In this document: piece after piece, positions 16,811-23,462 of the stretch
Layout of the letters: every line of letters starts with the position of its first letter
Numbering within the stretch: the first letter of the stretch is position 1
From: Moraxella equi
Lineage (GTDB): Bacteria > Pseudomonadota > Gammaproteobacteria > Pseudomonadales > Moraxellaceae
Length of the DNA: 29,706 nucleotides
Direction of reading: 5' to 3'
Assembly (NCBI RefSeq): GCF_002027555.1
Contig: NZ_MXAP01000066.1
Span: 1 to 29,706 of the forward strand
Made by a program: the position numbers and the translations under genes
The notes under the pieces: model-generated
What the model was told of the DNA's origin: nothing
Database searches by the model: none
Seen by the model: the letters and a program-made list of their open reading frames with translations, nothing else

Positions 16811-18382
16811 ATGACCAAAGACACCCATCCACCGAATACGCCCACCACGCAAGGCGAACGCCTAAAACAGCTTAGAAAATCCTTAGGATTATCCGCCCAA
16901 GCCCTAGCCGATAAGTTAAACGCCCACGGTGCGTCTGTCAGTCGTGGGGCGATTGCCAACTGGGAATGCGATAAAAATGGCATCACCAGTAGCAAACTCC
17001 CCATAGTCGCCCAAGTGCTAGGCACGACCGAAAATTATCTTTTGACAGGCAATGTATCGACAAATCCAACCGCTAATAATGCCAGTCAAGATATTGATTT
17101 ACAATATAATCTATTAAATTTACACAACCATTCTTATAAGGCAGCCCCCATGAAAGCCCTAAAAAAATCCGCCAAACTTGCCAACGTCTGCTATGACATT
17201 CGTGGCGAACTTCTGCAAACTGCCAACCGCATGGAAGCCGAAGGTCAGCGTATCATCAAGCTCAACATTGGCAATCCTGAGCCGTTTGGGCTGTTGCCCC
17301 CCGATGAGATAGTGCAAGATGTGGCGATGAACTTGCAAAATGCGTCTGGCTACTCCGATTCTAAGGGAATTTTTTCAGCTCGCAAGGCAATCTTGCAATA
17401 TTATCAAGCCAAAGGACTACTGTCGGCAACCGATGTCAATGACGTGTATATCGGTAATGGCGTGTCGGAGCTTATCGTCATGACCTTGCAAGCCCTGCTT
17501 GATGACGGCGATGAAGTGCTTATCCCCATGCCTGATTATCCGCTATGGACAGCGTCCGCCAATCTTGCAGGGGGCAAGGCGGTGCATTATCGCTGTGTGG
17601 AGGAGGATAATTGGCACCCCGATTTGGCGGACATTGAAAGCAAAATCACCGACAAAACCAAAGCCATTGTCATCATCAATCCCAACAATCCCACAGGGGC
17701 ATTGTATAGCAAGGAAATCTTAGAGCAGATTGCCGATTTGGCGGTAAAATACGGCTTGGTTATCATGGCAGACGAGATTTATGACCGTATTTTGTATGAT
17801 GATGCTGTGCATACGCCCATGTGTACGATTACCGATAAGACGCTCGTTTTGACCTTTAACGGCTTGTCAAAATCGCACCGCATTGCAGGTTATCGCTCGG
17901 GCTGGGTCATGCTCTCTGGCAAAAAAGACCATGCTGGCGACTTTATCGAAGGCTTGACCATGCTTGCCAGTATGCGACTGTGTGCCAATGTACCAGCCCA
18001 ATACGCCATACAGACGGCAATGGGCGGTTATCAGTCCATGCAAGCTCTGACCGCACCGACAGGGCGACTGTACAAACAGCGTGAAATGGCGGTCTCTCGT
18101 CTAAACGCCATTAAGGGCATCAGTTGCACCAAACCGCAAGGGGCGTTTTATTGCTTTGCTAAGATTGACACAGGCATCTATCCCATTGAAAATGATATGA
18201 ATTTTATGATGGATTTGCTTATCCAAGAAAAGGTGTTGATGGTGCAAGGCACGGGCTTTAATTGGGATAAGCCCGACCATTTTAGGGTCGTATTTTTGCC
18301 CAATTTGATAGACTTAGAAGATGCGATGGATAGGCTAGATAGATTTTTTGCCAATAAGCGTAAGGAATTTGGTACGGAATAG
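16811..18382 (+). CDS. alaA: Alanine aminotransferase AlaA with N-terminal XRE-type HTH domain
   Basis: The C-terminal about 400 residues align throughout with E. coli AlaA, the PLP-dependent glutamate-pyruvate aminotransferase: KLANVCYDIRG, KLNIGNPEPFG, IYGNG-type VYIGNGVSELIV, INPNNPTGA, and the PLP lysine in NGLSKSHRIAGYRSGW (Lys354 from this start). Ahead of it are about 110 extra residues with a helix-turn-helix of the XRE class (RLKQLRKSLGLSAQALADKL, then VSRGAIANWE) and a linker. The predicted RNA start near 16788 excludes a TTG start at 16784; ATG 16802 or 16811 remain. The fusion suggests an enzyme that binds DNA, possibly its own promoter, in response to substrate or PLP state. That role is inferred. 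Confidence 0.93.
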   Translation: MTKDTHPPNTPTTQGERLKQLRKSLGLSAQALADKLNAHGASVSRGAIANWECDKNGITSSKLPIVAQVLGTTENYLLTGNVSTNPTANNASQDIDLQYNLLNLHNHSYKAAPMKALKKSAKLANVCYDIRGELLQTANRMEAEGQRIIKLNIGNPEPFGLLPPDEIVQDVAMNLQNASGYSDSKGIFSARKAILQYYQAKGLLSATDVNDVYIGNGVSELIVMTLQALLDDGDEVLIPMPDYPLWTASANLAGGKAVHYRCVEEDNWHPDLADIESKITDKTKAIVIINPNNPTGALYSKEILEQIADLAVKYGLVIMADEIYDRILYDDAVHTPMCTITDKTLVLTFNGLSKSHRIAGYRSGWVMLSGKKDHAGDFIEGLTMLASMRLCANVPAQYAIQTAMGGYQSMQALTAPTGRLYKQREMAVSRLNAIKGISCTKPQGAFYCFAKIDTGIYPIENDMNFMMDLLIQEKVLMVQGTGFNWDKPDHFRVVFLPNLIDLEDAMDRLDRFFANKRKEFGTE

Positions 18383-18402
18383 GGTAGGGTGCTTTTAAAA
18401 AC

Positions 18403-18430
18403 AAAGGGCGATTGATGTCGCCCTTTTTTT
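18403..18430 (+). terminator. Terminator of alaA
   Basis: Stem AAAGGGCG / CGCCCTTT with an 8-base loop and a T-run. It lies between the convergent alaA and NRAMP genes. Confidence 0.88.
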
Positions 18431-18450
18431 GATGTGTTTTTTTGCAAGTT

Positions 18451-19722
18451 TTAACCAATAATCCCAAAAAACTGCAACAAAAACAATCCTGCAAATCCCG
18501 CCAAAAAAGCAATGCCAAGCAGGGCATAAATATTCATTTTTGGGGTGAGTAGGTTCTCAGATTTTGCCAAAGAGTAGTTAAGGTAGGCAAAAATCGGAGC
18601 GGAGACAAAGGAGCTAATCATCGCAAATTTGAGTAGGCTTGCCATTTGTCCTGCAAACACATTAATCAAGATAAATCCACCAATGACCATAGCGGTCGTC
18701 CAACGCATGACGTATTTTTCGGTAAGCTCGGTCGTACCTGTTTTGATGAGCGACAGACTCTCGGCATTGGTACGCCCATAGCCGTCTGCACTCGTGATGA
18801 CCGTGCCAAACATGCACAAAAAAGCGATGAATGCCACGAGAATTTTTGACCAACTACCGATTGTTTCTGTATACATTTGTACAAGCTGACCGATGTAAGC
18901 ACCGCCTTTGGTGGCAATCTCTTCGCCTGTGCCGTATTGCACAAACACGCCAAGCGTCAAGAAAAATAATGCCAAAATCGCCGATGTAAAATAGCCCACG
19001 TTAAAATCTACCACGCCTTGAAAATGGCTTGTGCGGTCGGTGCGGATTTTTTTGGCAGTCCACACAGATGTAATGACCGAAAATTCAAGTGGAGCAGGCA
19101 TCCAACCCATAAGAGCGATGATAAAGCCCAAAGACGCCAAGTTCCAAGGTGACATCGACACAAAATCAGGAGCGACTTCTTTTGGCGACATACCTGCGAT
19201 GATGACCGCCAAAATGGTGGCAACCGTCAATGCCAGAATAATCCACTTTGAGATATTGTCCAAAACCTTATAATGCCCTGCAATGAGTAGCCCCCATGAG
19301 ACGGTCATTACAATGATGGATAGGACAAGCGGATTTAGCTCAAAAGGCAAAATAAAGCCCAAAATGGTCGCACAGAGCAGGGCGACTGCCCCTGTGGTAA
19401 TCACGCCTGAGACGACAGATAAGCCAAAAAACGCCCAAAGGTAGGCTTTGGATTTTTTGGCGTAACCTGCCACGAGACTGTCGCCTGTTTTGTAGGCGTA
19501 TTCTGTGCCAAAGCGGTAAAAAGGGTATTTAAAAAAGTTGGCAAGCACGATCATAATGGCAAGTTGCCAACCGTACAACGCCCCAGCTTGGGTGGACGAT
19601 ACAAGGTGCGAACCGCCAATGGCGGCAGATGCCATTAAAATGCCAGGCCCGAAGGCCCTCCAAGTGAGTTTTTGTGTTTGTGCATTGGTTTGTGGCGATA
19701 TGCTTTGTTCGGCTGTTGTCAT
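18451..19722 (-). CDS. NRAMP-family transporter lacking the usual metal-binding motifs
   Basis: A membrane protein of 423 residues with about eleven spans and an NRAMP-like layout: GPGILMASAAIGGSHL, then SSTQAGALYGW, resembles the family's first span and following loop. In canonical proton-coupled Mn/Fe transporters the first span has DPGN and the sixth has MPH. Here these positions read GGSH and MPA (GWMPAPLEF). Metal coordination must therefore differ, and the substrate is uncertain. The ATG at 19722 is preferred over a TTG at 19734, with TGAGAA upstream. It is convergent with alaA and shows no obvious operon partner. Confidence 0.8.
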   Translation of the reverse strand: MTTAEQSISPQTNAQTQKLTWRAFGPGILMASAAIGGSHLVSSTQAGALYGWQLAIMIVLANFFKYPFYRFGTEYAYKTGDSLVAGYAKKSKAYLWAFFGLSVVSGVITTGAVALLCATILGFILPFELNPLVLSIIVMTVSWGLLIAGHYKVLDNISKWIILALTVATILAVIIAGMSPKEVAPDFVSMSPWNLASLGFIIALMGWMPAPLEFSVITSVWTAKKIRTDRTSHFQGVVDFNVGYFTSAILALFFLTLGVFVQYGTGEEIATKGGAYIGQLVQMYTETIGSWSKILVAFIAFLCMFGTVITSADGYGRTNAESLSLIKTGTTELTEKYVMRWTTAMVIGGFILINVFAGQMASLLKFAMISSFVSAPIFAYLNYSLAKSENLLTPKMNIYALLGIAFLAGFAGLFLLQFFGIIG

Positions 19723-19739
19723 GTTTATTCTCAAATAAA

Positions 19740-19961
19740 AAATCTATAAATCAACAGAGATGAAAAATAAGATAACATGGTTTATACAAAATAAAAAGTG
19801 AAGTATTTTTGAGGTATGTTGAATAAAAATTATTGTTTGGACGTAGCAAAAATACAAACTTAGGTTGTGCCTGCTTTGAAAATGTACCATTTTTGGTGTT
19901 TGTAATACAAGGTTAATTTTATTTTTCCAACAAATTCACGTAAATTAAGATGAGTGATGCA
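19740..19961. other. Intergenic region upstream of the NRAMP-family gene
   Basis: AT-rich. I see no gene and no metal-regulator operator that I can recognise. Confidence 0.5.
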
Positions 19962-19991
19962 AAACAAAAAGGCAATGAATACTCATCGCCT
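19962..19991 (-). terminator. Terminator of the 20052-20432 gene
   Basis: On the minus strand AGGCGATGA, 4-base loop, TCATTGCCT (one mismatch), then TTTTTGTTTT. Confidence 0.65.
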
Positions 19992-20051
19992 ATACAAGCT
20001 TGAATTGTTAAAGTTTTAATTTAAAAAGAAATGACATTGAAAAGGGTAAAT

Positions 20052-20432
20052 TTAAAACCCAGCTTTGACAAACATCAGTGCCACGCTGGATATTATCATG
20101 ACAAACAAGGTCAGGCTAAACGCTTGATAAACCAAAGGCAATCCTTGTTTGACTTGGTAAAATTTGGGCGTTTTTATGCGAATGTTTTTAACACTGCTCT
20201 TATGGTAAAATACCACATTATTACCTGTGATGTCTTGTTTGATATGTAATAGCGACTGTCGAATGTCTTGATAAAGCATTTCTAATTGCTGACAAATGAC
20301 AATAACGACTTGCAATAAATAGCAGATTAGTTGTATGATATAATTTCTTATGGGGCGTAAAGATTTTTTGCCCTGCGAATGTGCCACGTGCTGAGTGGCG
20401 TCATAATTAACCATGTCATAAGATGTACTCAT
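20052..20432 (-). CDS. Unknown protein with C-terminal membrane anchor
   Basis: 126 residues from the ATG at 20432. One hydrophobic stretch lies mid-protein (IIQLICYLLQVVIVICQQL), and one at the end (FSLTLFVMIISSVALMFV) leaves a five-residue tail (KAGF region). A terminator follows at the right distance, which supports a real gene. I do not recognise the family. It is divergent from the UmuD-like gene. Confidence 0.5.
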   Translation of the reverse strand: MSTSYDMVNYDATQHVAHSQGKKSLRPIRNYIIQLICYLLQVVIVICQQLEMLYQDIRQSLLHIKQDITGNNVVFYHKSSVKNIRIKTPKFYQVKQGLPLVYQAFSLTLFVMIISSVALMFVKAGF

Positions 20433-20566
20433 CGCTAATCTCACTATCAAATACAAAAAAGGACGTCAATTTAATGCTGTGGGACAAAACTGACGAATTA
20501 TCTTGAAAGTATACAAAAATTGGCTAAAATTTTATTTGAATACTGTTACAAAAATCAAGATGATGA

Positions 20567-20572
20567 TATAAT
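20567..20572 (+). promoter_or_regulatory. -10 element of the UmuD-like gene
   Basis: A perfect TATAAT, with a poor -35 (TGTTAC) 17 bases upstream. RNA would start near 20580, which excludes the TTG at 20520 and favours ATG 20604. Confidence 0.5.
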
Positions 20573-20603
20573 AACACAAAATTTTCAAAAAACAAGCAAT
20601 TTT

Positions 20604-21278
20604 ATGAGCAAAAATGACCAAATCTTAAAAACTGTCCCAGACCCCACGCCAAATAACAGTTTCAAAGACAAAGGGGCGAGCGAAAACTCTCATGGTGGTA
20701 AGCGAAAAGGGGCAGGGCGAAAGCCATCTGCCATCAAGACGGTCGTCAAACGGGTGCCGAGTATTTTGGTGCCGATGATAGATAAGATGACTGAGAACAT
20801 GATACAGACATTGGCAAATTCAGCGGTCATCAAAAGCCCTAATGTGCCACTTGATGCCATGATACCTGCCAATGATGACACAGATATGTCGGTGCTGATG
20901 AGCCTTGCCAAGGTGCCAGCAGGTTTGCCTGCTTATAACGACGGGCAAAGCGAAGAGATTAATCTTAATGACTATCTGGTCGGGCGTCAGAGTGATACGT
21001 TTGTAGTGCGATGTGGGGGCTATTCAATGTTGGATGCTGGCATTGATAAGGATGATTTGCTCATCATTGACCGCTCGGTAGAACCAAAGCATTTTGATAT
21101 TGTGATGGCAGATTTGGGCAGTGAATTTACCATTAAACGCTTGCACAAGTTTAAAGATGGGCGACTGGAGCTACATTCAGAAAACGAAGCTGACCCACAT
21201 CCCAATTTTAGTTTTAAAGATGGCGACCATATGATGGTTGTGGGGGTGGTCATGCACGTGATTAAGAGTTTGCGATAA
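20604..21278 (+). CDS. umuD: UmuD-like S24 peptidase with long N-terminal extension
   Basis: A LexA/UmuD-type self-cleaving serine protease of 224 residues. Catalytic Ser141 is in GGYSMLDAGI and Lys178 in EFTIKRLHK. The expected self-cleavage bond is Ala106-Gly107 in KVPAGLPAYND. The C-terminal half follows E. coli UmuD closely (INLNDYL, DLLIIDRSV, VVGVVMHVIKSLR). E. coli UmuD has only about 24 residues before the cleavage site; here there are about 106, including a basic HGGKRKGAGRKPS motif like those of DNA-binding tails. Acinetobacter UmuDAb, which replaces LexA as SOS repressor, also has an extended N-terminus. A similar repressor role is plausible. No umuC is adjacent. Confidence 0.85.
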   Translation: MSKNDQILKTVPDPTPNNSFKDKGASENSHGGKRKGAGRKPSAIKTVVKRVPSILVPMIDKMTENMIQTLANSAVIKSPNVPLDAMIPANDDTDMSVLMSLAKVPAGLPAYNDGQSEEINLNDYLVGRQSDTFVVRCGGYSMLDAGIDKDDLLIIDRSVEPKHFDIVMADLGSEFTIKRLHKFKDGRLELHSENEADPHPNFSFKDGDHMMVVGVVMHVIKSLR

Positions 21279-21377
21279 ACACGCCTGCTTTTTTGAGTTA
21301 AACTCGTACATAATTAAAAATAGATAAAAAGCGTAAGATTTGGTAAAAATAACAGCATGGAAATTTGGGTGAATCTA

Positions 21378-21402
21378 TGCTATAATTAGCATTATGCGAA
21401 GT
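21378..21402. repeat. Inverted part-copy of the dif site overlapping an extended -10 promoter
   Basis: The reverse complement of 21382-21402 is identical over 21 bases to the XerC arm, centre and first XerD bases of dif at 21834-21854. The rest of the XerD arm is lost. TGCTATAAT at 21378-21386 reads as an extended -10 element on the plus strand, which could drive the small gene at 21506. Confidence 0.7.
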
Positions 21403-21505
21403 TTTAATAGATAGCATACAAAATTTTAGAATTAACAATAGGAAAAGTTAACGTCAAAGATGACGGAACTTTTTACATTTCAGATGAATCAAACTAAGGA
21501 AAATC

Positions 21506-21628
21506 ATGACATCAACAATCATTCAATACGTTGCAATCATGATGTTAATAGCAATAATTTTGTTGTCATTGAGATTTATTCTATGGCTAAGTTTGCCAAA
21601 AAACTCAAAGACAACGAAGGGCAGGTAA
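21506..21628 (+). CDS. Tiny hydrophobic membrane peptide
   Basis: 40 residues: a short start (MTSTIIQYV), one membrane span (AIMMLIAIILLSLRFILWLS), then a basic tail (LPKNSKTTKGR). TAAGGA lies six bases before the ATG. It shares the DNA with an overlapping frame that could give a basic 29-residue peptide from 21583. The size and charge pattern resemble type I toxin peptides, and hairpin-forming sequence follows; this is only a resemblance. No family was recognised. Confidence 0.45.
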   Translation: MTSTIIQYVAIMMLIAIILLSLRFILWLSLPKNSKTTKGR

Positions 21629-21691
21629 AAAGAGAATGGCAACAGTTCATAGAGCGGGTTAAGCGAAAATGAAAATAATGAAAAATTTTTA

Positions 21692-21759
21692 GTACACTAC
21701 TAAAGTATGTGTACTCGCTCGCCCAATCAGTCGCCGAAAAGTCGCCTTCATGGGCGAGC
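21692..21759. repeat. Pair of inverted repeats downstream of the tiny peptide gene
   Basis: First AGTACACTACT / AGTATGTGTACT with a two-base loop, then GCTCGCCCA (21717-21725) and TGGGCGAGC (21751-21759) around a 25-base loop that contains AGTCGCC twice. There is no T-run, so this is probably not a simple terminator. It could be a structured RNA or a single-strand DNA hairpin. Confidence 0.6.
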
Positions 21760-21833
21760 TTAGGCAAATTTTAGGCGTGATATACTAAACATATTTTTGA
21801 CCTACTTGCTTAGAGACTTGTTTAATAGATAGA

Positions 21834-21861
21834 ACTTCGCATAATGCTAATTATGTTAAAT
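21834..21861 (+). other. dif site / left attachment junction (attL)
   Basis: XerC arm ACTTCGCATAA, 6-base centre TGCTAA, XerD arm TTATGTTAAAT. The XerD arm is identical to that of E. coli dif. The XerC arm differs from the phage-internal version (TTTTCGCATAA), so this arm is likely the host's. With its 6-base centre it should be a working dif. Confidence 0.92.
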
Positions 21862-21941
21862 AGCAAACGCCCAACATGTAGGAATGATGATACATGTTGG
21901 GCGAAAGCTTGCTATTGTAACATAAAAGCGTTATGCGAAAA
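21851..21941. repeat. attP hairpin with an inverted dif-like site
   Basis: A perfect 13-bp stem (21868-21880 with 21891-21903) is extended by TAGCAA / TTGCTA and by TTATGTTA / TAACATAA. Next comes TTATGCGAAAA (21931-21941), the reverse complement of the XerC arm found at the right junction. Together 21915-21941 form an inverted dif-like site with a 5-base centre. In the excised circle the two dif-like sites would pair across a hairpin, as in CTXphi attP. The inner stem may also terminate zot transcription. Confidence 0.8.
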
Positions 21942-21967
21942 GCACCGCACCTTTTGCACCAATCGCC

Positions 21968-23161
21968 CTAATTAAATATGGGCTCGGTTTTGGACTTGTC
22001 AGCAAATATGTACTCGTCTGTACTTGTTATGCCTCCTTGCACGGCTTGGGGGCTTGTTTGTTGTATATCTTGAACCTGCACAGGCTGAGCCTCATCATGA
22101 CTTGAGACAAAACTATGAGCGGTGCGAGATTTTGGAATTTTGCCAGTCTCTGTTAAAAAATCTTGGCACTCTGATAAATCATAAGTCATTAAGTCGCCAT
22201 GGGCATTGTACACACGGCATTTATTGCCCATTTTAATTACGGCAGATGGTCTGATGTTGTCATCGGTGGTTATCACATCATAATCGGGGGGCAGTCGCTT
22301 AACATAGATGCGTCTAGCACGCATGTACTGCTCATTTTGGTCATCAATGTAGCCCTCTGGTACTTGGGTAGCTATTGGCGTTTGAATGGCTGTAACAGGG
22401 CTTAAATCGCTTGTATCGCCCTTTTGCTCTACGGTTTCTTGGTCTGTCTTACTGCCCCAAACGTCATTAACGTAAGAATAACCAAAATATAAAGCGATAA
22501 AAATGGCAGGTATAATAAGCACTGCACACGCTATGGCGACTCTCATCGCCCTTTGGGCTTTTTTATTGACTTGTTTTTTCTTGATGTGGTTAGCCCCATC
22601 ATCGACGGACTTGTAAAGCGGGAATATGTCGGGGTCTAAGGGGTGTTTGAACTCCTCAATGGCGTTGTTTTGCCAATATTTATTCTGTCCGTCTAGGCGG
22701 TCTTGTACCTGCGGAAATACAAAACAATGGGTTTGCTCTTTATCATTATAAGGGTTTGAAAAATGAAAATGTCTTGTTAATAACTTACGAACAGCGGGAT
22801 GAACAATAGAACTGTCTTGTGCAACAAAGACAATCGTTTTTCCTTGATGCCTTGCCATCGTTAATCTTTGCACATCCTCGGACGAATTAATTCTTGAATT
22901 AGAATTATTAAAGCGGTCTATCATGCCCGCCTCATCGTAGATAATCACACTGTTATCGGGTGCATCTTTAACCCAACTAAAAGAGCTATCAACAATATGC
23001 AAATTAGGATTATTGATTTTAACCCCATCAACATTGACAAGATAGACCTGTAATTCATTATCTGTCAATATCTCAACAATTTGGCTCATGATAAAATGGC
23101 TTTTGCCTGCACCTTGCAGGCCTGTAATAAGGCTATTACCTGCACCGATAATTCGTATCAT
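21968..23161 (-). CDS. zot: Zot/gI-family phage assembly ATPase
   Basis: This is the inner-membrane ATPase of filamentous phage assembly and extrusion (pI/Zot family). Walker A is GLQGAGKS (residues 14-21) and Walker B is VIIYDEAG (72-79). A single membrane span lies at about 206-229 after a basic stretch (KKKQVNKKAQR). The remaining 165 residues are probably periplasmic. The length of 397 is normal. It is the last gene of the module, one base after the gVI-like stop. The family name does not imply a toxin here. Confidence 0.93.
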   Translation of the reverse strand: MIRIIGAGNSLITGLQGAGKSHFIMSQIVEILTDNELQVYLVNVDGVKINNPNLHIVDSSFSWVKDAPDNSVIIYDEAGMIDRFNNSNSRINSSEDVQRLTMARHQGKTIVFVAQDSSIVHPAVRKLLTRHFHFSNPYNDKEQTHCFVFPQVQDRLDGQNKYWQNNAIEEFKHPLDPDIFPLYKSVDDGANHIKKKQVNKKAQRAMRVAIACAVLIIPAIFIALYFGYSYVNDVWGSKTDQETVEQKGDTSDLSPVTAIQTPIATQVPEGYIDDQNEQYMRARRIYVKRLPPDYDVITTDDNIRPSAVIKMGNKCRVYNAHGDLMTYDLSECQDFLTETGKIPKSRTAHSFVSSHDEAQPVQVQDIQQTSPQAVQGGITSTDEYIFADKSKTEPIFN

Positions 23162-23162
23162 G

Positions 23163-23462
23163 TTATTTACCTTTGGTTATAAATAATCTTGTACTCTTAA
23201 TAGTGAACTTAACAACATAAGCACCAATGATAATGCTAAAAGCCACGTCAAGCCCTGCAATGCCGAATAATGCTATCACAGCATTACCAAACTGCCCTGC
23301 GGTGCCGAAATTGGATAAATAATTAACAAGTTTGCCAATGTAATAATTAATCACGGCAAAAGATATGGCAGAGCTTGCCACGCCTAAACCTGCCCCTAAT
23401 AAGACATTTTTTAGCGAGCCTTGCAATACCAAATCTAAGAGTTTTTTTAATAATGCACCCAT
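23163..23462 (-). CDS. DUF2523-family minor coat protein (gVI-like)
   Basis: 99 residues, with hydrophobic segments at about 18-42 and 58-85 and a basic end (KSTRLFITKGK). DUF2523 proteins sit between the adsorption protein and Zot in many filamentous phages and are thought to be the tail-tip pVI equivalent. The start overlaps the stop of the TspB-like gene (TAATG), so translation is probably coupled. Confidence 0.8.
   Translation of the reverse strand: MGALLKKLLDLVLQGSLKNVLLGAGLGVASSAISFAVINYYIGKLVNYLSNFGTAGQFGNAVIALFGIAGLDVAFSIIIGAYVVKFTIKSTRLFITKGK

Noticed and set aside
19740..19961. Metal-responsive operator or riboswitch upstream of the NRAMP-family gene
   Set aside because: No Fur/MntR-like palindrome or conserved riboswitch core could be recognised.
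20503..20560. SOS box upstream of the UmuD-like gene
   Set aside because: Weak inverted TTTG/CAAA and TTGAAA-like pieces exist, but none matches a known LexA or UmuDAb site well enough to claim.
21968..23161. Zot as an enterotoxin
   Set aside because: The name is historical; the sequence shows the assembly ATPase, and I see no evidence of the toxin activity.
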